Source: a virus. From it: a stretch of 62,785 bases of DNA. Positions 1 to 6,255 of this stretch are shown piece by piece. The stretch is taken from positions 1 through 62,785 of IMG/VR virus record IMGVR_UViG_3300035128_000038; one strand, 5' to 3'. Within the stretch, counting starts at the first letter, position 1, and each line of letters opens with the position of its first letter. A program made the position numbers and the translations under genes. The notes beneath the pieces were generated by a model that was not told the origin of the DNA, made no database searches, and saw only the letters and a program-made list of their open reading frames with translations.

Positions 1-306
1 GGGATCCTTTTCAGGTAACTCGAATTTGTAATGACCTCCTCGCCTGGATTCCTGCCAGTACAATATCCAGAACATTTGGTTCTCCCGAAGCGCCTGAATG
101 ATACTTTCATTACCGCTCCAGCCTCCTGTGTGTAGCGTTAAAACATTTTTTTCCATGGAAACATATTCCGGCCACTTCCACCCTTCAAGAACCGCATTAA
201 CCAACTCATATGGATCACCCTGAATTACATCGTATGCCGCCACTTGGTCCAAAAACCCATCAGTCGGGTAGCCATCTTTATCAAATGTCGCTTCCATTTT
301 TTCCAT
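1..306 (-). CDS. Small phage protein of unknown function, open at the left edge
   Basis: The frame starts at the ATG at 306, which has a GGAGG six bases upstream, and stays open for 102 codons to position 1. A nearer ATG at 312 has no spacing from the same GGAGG. The protein is acidic and contains LHTGGWSGNESIIQAL, a segment I associate with common uncharacterised phage proteins. If the two ends of the window are joined, the frame continues from 62785 to a TGA at 62651, giving a protein of about 146 residues. The gene follows the helicase-loader-like gene by 13 bp in the same operon. I do not recognise a function. Confidence 0.75.
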   Translation of the reverse strand, partial: MEKMEATFDKDGYPTDGFLDQVAAYDVIQGDPYELVNAVLEGWKWPEYVSMEKNVLTLHTGGWSGNESIIQALRENQMFWILYWQESRRGGHYKFELPEKDP

Positions 307-318
307 CACCATCCTCCA

Positions 319-945
319 TCACCCTGCGGGGAGGGCTTTAAGTCGTTTCGTTTCTGGGAGCACCTTCGGCTCTGGACCCGGTATTTTGGCAAAGTCACCC
401 GGGATGCCGGTGACGAGAAACGGTTTAGGAATGTAGTCATAAAACCCCTTCATTTCGTTATCATGCTCATAATCCCCGATGAAATACTCTGGGTGCCTGA
501 TCTTGTTGCGTGAGGCTGCCTTGTATGCCGCAACAAACTCTTTTTGCCGCCATTGCTCCTGTTCAAATCGCCAATCCAGATCACGTACCGCCCTCCAGCC
601 CCCTGTCCAGACCACCAGGGCGCCCATGAGCACAGGATCATCAAAGGCAACCGAGTTTCCATGCCCGACATATTCCATGGCCCACAAGAGTTTTCGCCAA
701 GCGAGTAGGGCTTGGTCTTCAATGCTTCCCCCGGCTAGGTCGATTATTTCCGCCGGCAAAGGGAAGGTGCCGGTTATCTTCCGGGTTTTGACTATCTCTG
801 AGCACGCCTGACTGACCTGCTCAATGGATAAGTGCTTGAGGGCCTGAAAATATATCTCGGTCTTGGCCTCTGACGGAACCTTCTCGAAAACCTCACCCAT
901 AGCCATCATTAACTCTACAAATCGCCGCTTATCTTTCTTTTCCAT
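319..945 (-). CDS. Probable replicative helicase loader (G39P-like)
   Basis: A 208-residue, mostly helical protein whose N-terminal part (about residues 5-80) resembles phage proteins that bind and load the host or phage DnaB-type helicase: a short helical bundle with the pattern KTEIYFQALKHLSIEQVSQA, followed by a proline-rich turn (TGTFPLPAEI). It lies directly downstream of, and overlaps by 17 bp, the replication initiator gene, the usual order for an initiator/loader pair. No Walker A motif is visible, so it is not a DnaC-type AAA+ ATPase. Role: delivery of the helicase to the phage origin. The assignment rests on pattern and context. Confidence 0.5.
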   Translation of the reverse strand: MEKKDKRRFVELMMAMGEVFEKVPSEAKTEIYFQALKHLSIEQVSQACSEIVKTRKITGTFPLPAEIIDLAGGSIEDQALLAWRKLLWAMEYVGHGNSVAFDDPVLMGALVVWTGGWRAVRDLDWRFEQEQWRQKEFVAAYKAASRNKIRHPEYFIGDYEHDNEMKGFYDYIPKPFLVTGIPGDFAKIPGPEPKVLPETKRLKALPAG

Positions 946-1810
946 CCTTTGCCTCCTGCTTGGCTAACCACTCCTGAGGTCCGGCCATGCGCTGCGCTTG
1001 AAGTCCTTGGGCTTTGGTTCCTGAATATTTCCCGTCCATGATTTCCTCAGAGCGTTCAATGACAAAATCAAGAGTTGCCTTCCATCCACGGTCGTTTTCT
1101 CCCAGGAGAAAGGGTCTTTGTGATAGCAGGGAGATAAGTTGGGTCCACCAATTTCTATCCTTGTGGCGGTTGACGTTGGCTGTGAGTTTTTTCAGTTTGG
1201 CTGTGGGTCTGCTAAAAGGTAGGTTGACTCTAGACAGCGTATGAGGTGCTAATTCGTTCCAGATTTTAGCTACGGTCTGAATCGAAAAATGATTTCTGGA
1301 TGGTCGAGCGGCGTCAGCCGGTTGACAAGGTACGCTAGTACCTAAGTTACTCTCCTCTCCTTTACTCTCCTCTCCTTTTCTTTGTGTATTTCTGACGTAA
1401 GAAATACCTTTGCTTGTGATTTTCTTGCGCTTTAAATCTGGCTTCTTGGGAATATCTACTATGCGATTTCGGTATGCATCGCTTACTCCGTCAACAAAGT
1501 TTTGGGACCAAATGACCCTATCTGATCTCCATAATTCTGTGTCAATAGCCCCTAAAGTGGCTAATAAATTTAAAACTTCTTCAAAGAATTTCAGGTCTTT
1601 AGGTATTACTGACGTAAGAAATTCCCAAGTAACCTCATTTTCACAGTCTAAATAGTGGCCCTCGGTATCTCCCAGGATCTCCAAAAGCTTCCACCAGAAA
1701 GCATACCCATATATGCCGTGTTTCCTCTCCAGGATCTCCATTGTCTTTGTGTGACGACAATAGTGCGGGAAATAGTCAACCTTCTGCTTCTTAGGTCTGC
1801 CAGCCATCAT
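929..1810 (-). CDS. Phage replication initiator with DUF4373 (Lin1244/Lin1753-like) N-terminal domain
   Basis: A 293-residue protein. Residues 8-95 carry the conserved pattern of the Lin1244/Lin1753-like N-terminal winged-helix domain (KVDYFPHYCRHTK, then YGYAFWWKLLEILGD), found in replisome-organiser proteins of temperate phages. A linker rich in basic and polar residues (about 120-165) is followed by a C-terminal region of unknown fold. In such phages this protein binds the origin, often located inside its own gene, and recruits the helicase loader. The loader-like gene follows with an overlap. No phage DNA polymerase, primase or helicase was seen elsewhere, so the phage probably takes over the host replisome. 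Confidence 0.7.
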   Translation of the reverse strand: MMAGRPKKQKVDYFPHYCRHTKTMEILERKHGIYGYAFWWKLLEILGDTEGHYLDCENEVTWEFLTSVIPKDLKFFEEVLNLLATLGAIDTELWRSDRVIWSQNFVDGVSDAYRNRIVDIPKKPDLKRKKITSKGISYVRNTQRKGEESKGEESNLGTSVPCQPADAARPSRNHFSIQTVAKIWNELAPHTLSRVNLPFSRPTAKLKKLTANVNRHKDRNWWTQLISLLSQRPFLLGENDRGWKATLDFVIERSEEIMDGKYSGTKAQGLQAQRMAGPQEWLAKQEAKDGKER

Positions 1811-1814
1811 CCAC

Positions 1815-2009
1815 TCACGAATTTTTCATGCTTTGCGGGTCAATTTCATCCCAGCGTTCAGTTTCATACCGTTCGCTTTCGCCGTCGGCGAACCCTTTAA
1901 GCCATGCCGCCCGGCGGGGTTTGTCGTGGAACTGGCAATCATCGGGAGTCTTCCTGCCTGCCTTGCCAGCCCGCCGGCCCATGATGTAAAAATGGGAGTA
2001 GTCTTTCAC
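1815..2009 (-). CDS. RMF/CrpP-like small protein
   Basis: A 64-residue protein with the spacing typical of the ribosome modulation factor family: GRRAGKAG, a cysteine within DDCQF, then RAAWLKGFADGE. RMF silences ribosomes by dimerising them in stationary phase; phage and plasmid relatives exist whose function is mostly unproved. The start is a GTG whose last two bases form the TGA of the upstream 52-residue gene (GTGA overlap), implying translational coupling. A phage RMF could act on host ribosomes during infection, but that is inference. Confidence 0.6.
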   Translation of the reverse strand: MKDYSHFYIMGRRAGKAGRKTPDDCQFHDKPRRAAWLKGFADGESERYETERWDEIDPQSMKNS

Positions 2010-2164
2010 TTAGTCCACCTAACCCTGGGTATTGGCATCACCAGCACGTGAGGGGATAGAGCCTGGAGCCGGTCCCGGTGCCGCCGGCAGGAATAGATCG
2101 GTTTGCCAGCACGGGAGTAGCCTCTCCAGGTAGCGTTGCGGCTGTCACACCAGGCGCATTTCAT
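2006..2164 (-). CDS. Small Cys/His-rich protein (52 aa)
   Basis: This short gene lies in the gap between the coiled-coil gene and the RMF-like gene. It begins with an ATG that overlaps the upstream TGA (ATGA) and ends in a TGA that overlaps the GTG of the next gene, so it is coupled on both sides. The protein starts MKCAWC and later has SCRRHRDR, giving a possible CxxC...CxxxH metal site, and it is arginine-rich. Such mini zinc ribbons are common in phage early operons. No function can be assigned. Confidence 0.65.
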   Translation of the reverse strand: MKCAWCDSRNATWRGYSRAGKPIYSCRRHRDRLQALSPHVLVMPIPRVRWTK

Positions 2165-2481
2165 TTCGCCTCCCACCCCAGCGCCTTTTCGATGGCTTTT
2201 ACAAACCCAATCAAGGTATTGCTGTCAACCATCCGGCCCATTTCTTGGAGATCGTAACCCAGGTTTCCCAATTCAGGTTTCCGTTGTTCCAGCACACTCC
2301 GCAGTTCCGCTACCTGGTCCTCAAGTCGCTCATTATCATTCCGGTATGCCTCAACTCCGTATCCCAATTGCATATTTTCTGTTTCCAACTCCTCCACCTG
2401 GGCCTGGAGGTTGGCGATTTCATGTTGCAACTCGGCGTTCTCTAAAATAAGATCAGCGGTTGGTGTCAATAGCATTCTCAA
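2161..2481 (-). CDS. Coiled-coil protein of unknown function
   Basis: A 106-residue protein. Residues 15-70 show a clear heptad pattern with many Glu, Leu, Gln and Asn residues (ELQHEIANLQAQVEELETEN), predicting a parallel coiled coil. A shorter helical tail (GFVKAIEKALGW) follows. It sits 8 bp from the stop of the 131-residue gene and overlaps the next gene by ATGA. It may be a dimeric adaptor in the early operon; nothing more specific is visible. Confidence 0.7.
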   Translation of the reverse strand: MRMLLTPTADLILENAELQHEIANLQAQVEELETENMQLGYGVEAYRNDNERLEDQVAELRSVLEQRKPELGNLGYDLQEMGRMVDSNTLIGFVKAIEKALGWEAK

Positions 2482-2489
2482 AATCCCCC

Positions 2490-2879
2490 TTACTTTCTCG
2501 TCAGTTCTACCAGTTGTCCCTCTGTAAATTTGGCATTGTATTCATACCAAACATAATCACTATCGGAATTTACGTCACCGATATATGTATAAAAGTTGAG
2601 AATACCATGAAAATCCATGTCAATATCAGCAACAGGTATATTTCTTTGTGAGCCTATTAAAGAGAACAAACCATCTTCATCCCATTCTGGTTTTCCCCAA
2701 TAGGGCCTCTCTTCTTTTGGAACCTCTACTGTTTTCGTCTTGTGATAAATCAATCTACCTTCATTGGAAATGGTGTAGGTGTCCATGAGATTATTAAAAT
2801 CTTTAGTTTGAAAAGAGTGATGTTGTACCTCAGTGTCTGGTACAGGGTATTCACATTTAATATAATCAAACATTCCCAT
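2490..2879 (-). CDS. Conserved phage protein of unknown function (first gene of the minus early operon)
   Basis: The start chosen is the ATG at 2879 (MGMFDYIKCEYPVPD), six bases after AAGGA; an in-frame ATG at 2885 sits on the ribosome site. The N-terminus GMFDYIKCEYPVPD and the aspartate/tyrosine-rich body match a widely distributed family of uncharacterised phage and bacterial proteins. It is the gene nearest attP, and the minus early operon reads leftward from here. No catalytic motif is recognisable. Confidence 0.7.
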   Translation of the reverse strand: MGMFDYIKCEYPVPDTEVQHHSFQTKDFNNLMDTYTISNEGRLIYHKTKTVEVPKEERPYWGKPEWDEDGLFSLIGSQRNIPVADIDMDFHGILNFYTYIGDVNSDSDYVWYEYNAKFTEGQLVELTRK

Positions 2880-2923
2880 AATCATTCCTTCGGGGTCGAG
2901 TTGGGGGTTAGGGTGTTAATCTC

Positions 2924-3131
2924 AGGGGAGCATCCAGGCGCGCTTTGTGTTCTCCGGGGAGCATGGGGGGGCACCTGGAGGCACAAAGGCTCCGGTAAAT
3001 GTGCATGATTAGTGAAGGTAGAATGTAGGCGAGAGTCCTTGGGAGCAGGAGGTCGGCGGTTCAAATCCGCCCGTCCCGACCAGATTTCAGGGGTTCTTAC
3101 TAAAAGCCAGGGGAGCCTGTTAGGGGAGCTT
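2924..3131 (+). repeat. Candidate integrase arm-type repeats flanking the attP core
   Basis: Four near-identical octamers GGGGAGC preceded by A or C lie in direct orientation: AGGGGAGCAT at 2924-2933, CGGGGAGCAT at 2955-2964, AGGGGAGCCT at 3109-3118 and AGGGGAGCTT at 3122-3131. Two sit on each side of the tRNA-derived core at 3038-3082. This is the layout of arm-type binding sites for the N-terminal domain of a tyrosine integrase. The right-hand pair falls inside the last codons of the integrase gene. The assignment is from arrangement only. Confidence 0.5.
3038..3082 (+). other. attP core: 3' half of a proline tRNA (UGG anticodon)
   Basis: The 45 bases read as the 3' part of a tRNA: anticodon loop CTTGGGA (anticodon TGG), 3' anticodon strand GCAGG, variable region AGGTC, T arm GGCGG-TTCAAAT-CCGCC, acceptor strand and encoded CCA. 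The 5' half is absent, and the 5' anticodon strand upstream does not pair, so identity stops at the anticodon loop. This is the usual form of a phage attachment core that restores a host tRNA gene after integration. It lies 18 bp beyond the integrase stop codon. Confidence 0.8.
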
Positions 3132-4152
3132 TGGTAAAAATATCGCCCTCCAGGGTCGCCAAAGCATCCCTTGATGCCTGGTCCACCACCTGGAGGTAAC
3201 GCTCGGTTGTTGCCTTGTTCTGGTGCCTCAGAAGCTTGCTTACTTGAGCCACCCCGACTTTTTCTCTGTCGTGCAGGAGGCTGGCTACATAGTGACGAAT
3301 CGCATGAAAGCCGAAGTGTCTCACCCCGGCCCGTTTGCAGATGGTTTTCATCAGTTTGGGGCGCCGCATGTATCGGTTGCCTGTTTTGGGATTGAGGAAA
3401 ACCCAGGAATCCTGCACCCTGTCTCGCCAAAGGCCATGTAACGTGATGTAACAGACTTCGTTCATCGGCAGGGTATCCCCCTGCCAACTCCCGTCCCGGC
3501 GCTTCCTGGTCCACAGAGTGACCGTACGTTCTTCGAAGTTCACGTCCTCCCACCTGAGCCTCAATATCTCGTCCAGGCGACCTAAGGTATGGTAGAGCAC
3601 CAAGAGAAAGGGCCGATGCTCCCCCGCCGCCAGAAATATTTTCGCCATTTCTTCCGGCGTGGGTATCGCCCTCACAAAGCGGGGCTCGGGGAGCTTTGCT
3701 AAGAAAGCGCATGGATCGGATACAATGAATCTTCGCTTATAGGCCCACCGAAGTAGGGTGCAGAGATCCTTTCGATGGCGGTTAGCATTGATATTGCTAT
3801 GGCGCGTTTGTAAATACGATTCGAGGACCGGGAGAGAAAGTCGCTCAACTGGCAGATTCCCGGCGAAGGCGATAAAGGACCGAAAAACAAAGCGTTTATA
3901 TTTCCACGTCTTGGGGGTATGCCGCCGTTCCGACCACCGCAGATACTCATTCGCTATCTCCAAGAAGGTTAAACGGGTCGGCTGACTGCCCTTCTTTTTT
4001 ACCTCTGCCTTGTGCCTTGATTCCTCGGCACGGGCCTCGGCCTTGGTTTTGTAGGTGGGAGGCTGCCCCCGGGTTGCGGTGTTGTAATATCTCTGGCCCC
4101 GGTAAACGAACCGATACCTCCAGCCCCGGCCCTTTTCCTTCCAAACTGGCAT
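3100..4152 (-). CDS. int: Tyrosine-type site-specific integrase
   Basis: A 350-residue tyrosine recombinase. An N-terminal arm-binding region (about 1-55, WRYRFVYRGQRYYNTATRG) precedes a SAM-like core-binding domain (about 60-155) and the catalytic domain (about 165-335). Catalytic residues visible are Arg192 (HTLGRLDEIL), Lys217, His283-x-x-Arg286 (HAIRH), His310 (LLRHQN) and Tyr319 (TTERYL). It should catalyse recombination between attP next to its 3' end and a host proline tRNA gene. The ATG at 4152 has AGGAGG ten bases upstream. The gene is last in a leftward set of regulators and partly overlaps the excisionase-like frame. Confidence 0.95.
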   Translation of the reverse strand: MPVWKEKGRGWRYRFVYRGQRYYNTATRGQPPTYKTKAEARAEESRHKAEVKKKGSQPTRLTFLEIANEYLRWSERRHTPKTWKYKRFVFRSFIAFAGNLPVERLSLPVLESYLQTRHSNINANRHRKDLCTLLRWAYKRRFIVSDPCAFLAKLPEPRFVRAIPTPEEMAKIFLAAGEHRPFLLVLYHTLGRLDEILRLRWEDVNFEERTVTLWTRKRRDGSWQGDTLPMNEVCYITLHGLWRDRVQDSWVFLNPKTGNRYMRRPKLMKTICKRAGVRHFGFHAIRHYVASLLHDREKVGVAQVSKLLRHQNKATTERYLQVVDQASRDALATLEGDIFTKAPLTGSPGF

Positions 4153-4294
4153 TTATCCGGTCCCTCCTGAACCTTAGCTTGCGAATGCCCGCCGGGTAAA
4201 ATCCCCCCAAACGGTGCTTATGCTTATAGACACATCTCAAGCTGATTTGCAAGAGGCTCGCAACCTCTGCCGGGGTCAGGAGGGGGTGGGTCAA
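3947..4294 (-). CDS. Excisionase-like helix-turn-helix protein overlapping the integrase
   Basis: The segment LLTPAEVASLLQISLRCVYKHK followed by AGIRKLRFRRDRINASLE matches the HTH_17/excisionase type DNA-binding domain of about 50 residues. I chose a TTG start at 4294, which overlaps the TGA of the upstream gene and follows GGGAG by about seven bases; an ATG at 4357 would overlap that gene by 67 bp. After the HTH domain the frame continues about 70 residues over the start of int in another frame, and that tail may be unimportant or shortened by a frame change. Likely role: directing the integrase towards excision. Confidence 0.6.
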   Translation of the reverse strand: MTHPLLTPAEVASLLQISLRCVYKHKHRLGGFYPAGIRKLRFRRDRINASLEGKGPGLEVSVRLPGPEILQHRNPGAASHLQNQGRGPCRGIKAQGRGKKEGQSADPFNLLGDSE

Positions 4295-4626
4295 AACAAA
4301 TCTCCCTGTAACATTTCCCGGGGGCGCAGGCGCCAGGTATGGACCTTTTTCCCCCAAGATCCCATGACCATGTGCGTGGTCTTATCTAAAAAGCCGTCAT
4401 CGGTTAAATTGGTTATGGCTCTTTGCACAGAAGTATATGGAGCGTTAGGAAGGACTAGTCGGTTGATTTCTTCTCGAGAGTAAAGCCTGCTCGGATTGGC
4501 CTGAAAAAATAACAGTATGGTCTCCTGTTGCTTGCGGGCCTGGATACGGGAGGACCGCAATTCTGCGCCCCTCTCCCGGTTGGTGTTGTAGTAGTCCCGG
4601 CTAAACTGGTCCTGAACCTCGTTCAT
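4291..4626 (-). CDS. Small winged-helix-like regulator
   Basis: A 111-residue protein. A basic N-terminus (about 1-35) is followed by a segment like a winged helix-turn-helix: ETILLFFQANPSRLYSREEINRLV, then TSVQRAITNLTDDGFL, where the second helix would be the recognition helix and the following strands the wing. The start overlaps the stop of the upstream gene (4623-4626) and its own stop overlaps the excisionase-like start, so the three genes form one coupled leftward transcript with int. It may be a DNA-binding control protein of the integration module. Confidence 0.6.
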   Translation of the reverse strand: MNEVQDQFSRDYYNTNRERGAELRSSRIQARKQQETILLFFQANPSRLYSREEINRLVLPNAPYTSVQRAITNLTDDGFLDKTTHMVMGSWGKKVHTWRLRPREMLQGDLF

Positions 4627-5000
4627 TTTCCTTTCATCTTCTCCAAGGCCCCGAGAATGTCCCGGAGAGCCGCAATGGTGTCCTCGACGTTTCCGTTCAA
4701 TTGAATGGATACCCTTCCGAACATAGCGTTCAGTTCGTCAAGGATGGTCAGGTCGCCGGATTCTTCAAGAAGTTGTGGTAGGTAACAGAGGGGGAAATTG
4801 CGCTCGTGGTCCTGGGGAGATAGCCACTTATAAACCACGGTAGGGTTTCTGCCCAAGACTTTAGCCAGGGCTTCAACCGCAAGATTAGAGCGCAAAACGG
4901 TCTTTTGAACCCAATGGCCACCCTCTTGCTCGGGGGCTCGCTTAAACTCTCTTAATTTCGCTTTGTCCAAAGCTGTCCACCTCTGGGAAAGTCTGTCCAA
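4623..5000 (-). CDS. Probable phage regulator (CII-like helix-turn-helix)
   Basis: A protein of up to 125 residues. The segment NLAVEALAKVLGRNPTVVYKWLSPQD (about 40-65) has the pattern of a helix-turn-helix with LGRNPTVVYKW at the turn and recognition helix; the C-terminal half is helical and may oligomerise. The longest frame begins with TTG at 5000, but the first 40 bases contain three TGTCCA repeats with helical phasing that look like operators, so the true start may be further in. It is upstream of and overlaps the winged-helix gene by ATGA. A CII- or repressor-type role in the lysogeny switch is inferred. Confidence 0.55.
   Translation of the reverse strand: MDRLSQRWTALDKAKLREFKRAPEQEGGHWVQKTVLRSNLAVEALAKVLGRNPTVVYKWLSPQDHERNFPLCYLPQLLEESGDLTILDELNAMFGRVSIQLNGNVEDTIAALRDILGALEKMKGK
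4964..4999 (+). promoter_or_regulatory. Phased TGTCCA repeats, candidate operator
   Basis: TGTCCA occurs at 4964-4969, 4974-4979 and 4994-4999, that is at spacings of 10 and 20 bp, one and two helical turns. A further copy lies at 5461-5466 inside the leftward repressor promoter, and the longer string GTCTGTCCA is shared between 4991-4999 and 5458-5466. The even phasing on one face of the helix suggests binding by one of the module's regulators. The repeats overlap the first codons of the longest version of the gene at 4623-5000. Confidence 0.4.
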
Positions 5001-5029
5001 AAAGCCCTTAAAATTTTTTGAAAATTCGC

Positions 5030-5059
5030 TTGATAAGGTTTAAGGTGGGAAATTAGAAT
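5030..5059 (+). promoter_or_regulatory. Candidate sigma-70 promoter for the small membrane protein gene
   Basis: TTGATA at 5030-5035 and TAGAAT at 5054-5059 are separated by 18 bp, close to the consensus for a vegetative promoter on the plus strand. The spacer contains TTAAGGTGGG, which recurs on the minus strand at 5965-5974 near the rightward promoter, so it may be a shared operator. The transcript would start about 15 bases before the ribosome site of the 50-residue gene. Confidence 0.4.
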
Positions 5060-5079
5060 ATTACGCAGGAGGTCTACCC

Positions 5080-5232
5080 ATGATTCAACAACTTCATGTG
5101 ATAACGCCGGCGCAAGAGGCCATGGGACGGGCGATAACCATGCTGCCCTATCTAGAGGGAGTGGTAATTGCCGCGGTGATCTCATGGGCCGCTCTGGTAT
5201 GGGTCCGCATCTGGCGGGAGTGGAAGGGGTAG
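5080..5232 (+). CDS. Small single-pass membrane protein (50 aa)
   Basis: The ATG at 5080 follows AGGAGG by eight bases, a strong ribosome site. The 50-residue product has one hydrophobic segment (about 27-43, LEGVVIAAVISWAALVW) and a short basic C-terminus (RIWREWKG), so it probably inserts in the inner membrane with its C-terminus in the cytoplasm. It is on the plus strand between two leftward regulator genes, inside the immunity region. Small membrane proteins at this place can act in superinfection exclusion, but that is a guess. Confidence 0.6.
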   Translation: MIQQLHVITPAQEAMGRAITMLPYLEGVVIAAVISWAALVWVRIWREWKG

Positions 5233-5235
5233 GCA

Positions 5236-5433
5236 TTAGGTCGGCCACAGGTCGGGGCGGAAATAACCCGCCGGTATCCCTGTGATTTGAGAAAGCAGCA
5301 AGGATAGAGCCGGTCCAGGCTGTCTTTGCCCGTTGAGGATAAACCCAATATAGGTTGGGGTGCGGTTGACTTCCTTAGCTAAATCCTTCTGCGTCCACCC
5401 CTTTTCCTTTAACCAATTTTTCAGTTCTTCCAT
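5236..5433 (-). CDS. Cro/CI-type repressor, probably leaderless
   Basis: A helix-turn-helix protein of the XRE class: LKNWLKEKGWTQKDLAKEVNRTPTYIGFILNG is the DNA-binding domain, followed by a short C-terminal helix. The frame is open back to a TTG at 5472, but that TTG belongs to a TTGACA box of a leftward promoter; I therefore prefer the ATG at 5433, four or five bases from the predicted transcript start and without a ribosome site, as in leaderless cI messages. It is divergent from the repressor at 5526. Which of the two keeps lysogeny is not decided by sequence. Confidence 0.7.
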   Translation of the reverse strand: MEELKNWLKEKGWTQKDLAKEVNRTPTYIGFILNGQRQPGPALSLLLSQITGIPAGYFRPDLWPT

Positions 5434-5444
5434 TTGGAAGATAG

Positions 5445-5482
5445 GGTATAACATTTTGTCTGTCCATGTCAAACTTTTTGTT
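5445..5482 (-). promoter_or_regulatory. Leftward promoter and operator-like repeat of the immunity region
   Basis: On the minus strand TTGACA (5472-5467) and TATACC (5450-5445) are 16 bp apart. Just upstream and overlapping, AACAAAAAGTTT (5482-5471) is repeated exactly on the plus strand at 5951-5962, beside the rightward promoter. The spacer holds GGACAGAC, shared with the TGTCCA repeats near 4994. This is the expected design of a divergent lysis/lysogeny switch with common operators. Confidence 0.5.
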
Positions 5483-5525
5483 GTCTTTTCCGAAAAACTT
5501 TACATTTTAGGAGGAGGGGTATACC

Positions 5526-5909
5526 ATGAAGAGAAGTGAGGGTGAAAACCTTAGGGCAATGAGGGAACATGAGGGCTACTCCCAAAAGGAATTGGGAGAA
5601 TTAGCCGGGATAAGCCCCAAAACCATCGGGGGTTATGAGAACGGTAAGCGAAACCTGGGCAGAATCAACGGCCCACGGCTGGCAAAAGCGTTTGGATTAC
5701 CACTTAATGACTTCTGGTTTTTAATCCGTAGCGAAGGTGGTCGAGAAATGATTCAGACTTGGATGATGGTGAGCAAGATGGACGACCCCCAAGATAAACA
5801 GAGAGTCTTGAGAGCCGTACGGAAATTGGTAAGCACTAGAGTTGATGAAAGGTCAGTTTTTGAGTTAATGCTGCAAAACATTGAAACGCTTGGGAATAAA
5901 CCAGAATAA
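5526..5909 (+). CDS. XRE-family phage repressor (CI- or Cro-like)
   Basis: A 127-residue protein with an N-terminal XRE helix-turn-helix (about 5-60): LRAMREHEGYSQKELGELAG, then ISPKTIGGYENGKR as recognition helix. The C-terminal half is helical (VSKMDDPQDKQRVLRAVRKLV) and may mediate dimerisation; there is no Ser/Lys peptidase domain of the LexA/CI type, so RecA-stimulated self-cleavage is not expected. The ATG follows GGAGGAGGGG. It is transcribed away from the leaderless repressor gene across a gap of about 90 bp that holds the leftward promoter. Confidence 0.8.
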   Translation: MKRSEGENLRAMREHEGYSQKELGELAGISPKTIGGYENGKRNLGRINGPRLAKAFGLPLNDFWFLIRSEGGREMIQTWMMVSKMDDPQDKQRVLRAVRKLVSTRVDERSVFELMLQNIETLGNKPE

Positions 5910-5950
5910 AATCCCCAGAATGATCAGTTAGCCTCAGAAAATCCCCTACC

Positions 5951-6010
5951 AACAAAAAGTTTACCCCACCTTAATTTTTCCCTTGACAGTCTAACAAATT
6001 GTTTGATAGA
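5951..6010 (+). promoter_or_regulatory. Rightward early promoter with operators
   Basis: TTGACA at 5983-5988 and GATAGA at 6005-6010 are 16 bp apart. The spacer contains the palindrome AACAAATTGTT (5993-6003). Upstream lie AACAAAAAGTTT (5951-5962), identical to the sequence beside the leftward promoter, and TTAAGGTGGG on the minus strand (5974-5965), also present near 5040. A repressor bound here would switch off the plus-strand early operon. The transcript would cover the genes from 6083 to 11029. Confidence 0.55.
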
Positions 6011-6082
6011 GTGGTTTCCAATCGGTAAGCATTTCGGGTGCAGGTGCTTCACCGGCCCGAAGCCTGGGAGGGCAGTACCAAG

Positions 6083-6247
6083 ATGAGTAGGGACGATGAC
6101 CCAAACCCCCTGACTTCCAGGCAGCCGGGACAGACCATTGGCTACCCCGGCAACTCCTGGCCCAGCACGGGAGCAATTAACCGCAGAGAAATTTTTCAGG
6201 TGAATGACGAGTACCCCGGGGCTGGGACCGGGGGTTTTAACCCATAG
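6083..6247 (+). CDS. Small hypothetical protein (54 aa)
   Basis: The ATG at 6083 is preceded by GGGAGG at a spacing of about 11 bases. The product is polar, rich in Pro, Gly, Asp and Asn and probably disordered (MSRDDDPNPLTSRQPGQ). It is the first gene after the rightward promoter. No similarity is recognised, and the gene could be a leader with little function. Confidence 0.4.
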   Translation: MSRDDDPNPLTSRQPGQTIGYPGNSWPSTGAINRREIFQVNDEYPGAGTGGFNP

Positions 6248-6255
6248 GAGAACCC

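Noticed and set aside
2882-3712. Long minus-strand frame over attP and the end of int
   Set aside because: It is in another frame of the well-supported integrase and runs across the tRNA-derived core; composition is that of a shadow frame.
5472-5472. TTG at 5472 as start of the leftward repressor
   Set aside because: This TTG is part of a TTGACA promoter box, so a message starting downstream cannot contain it; the ATG at 5433 is preferred.
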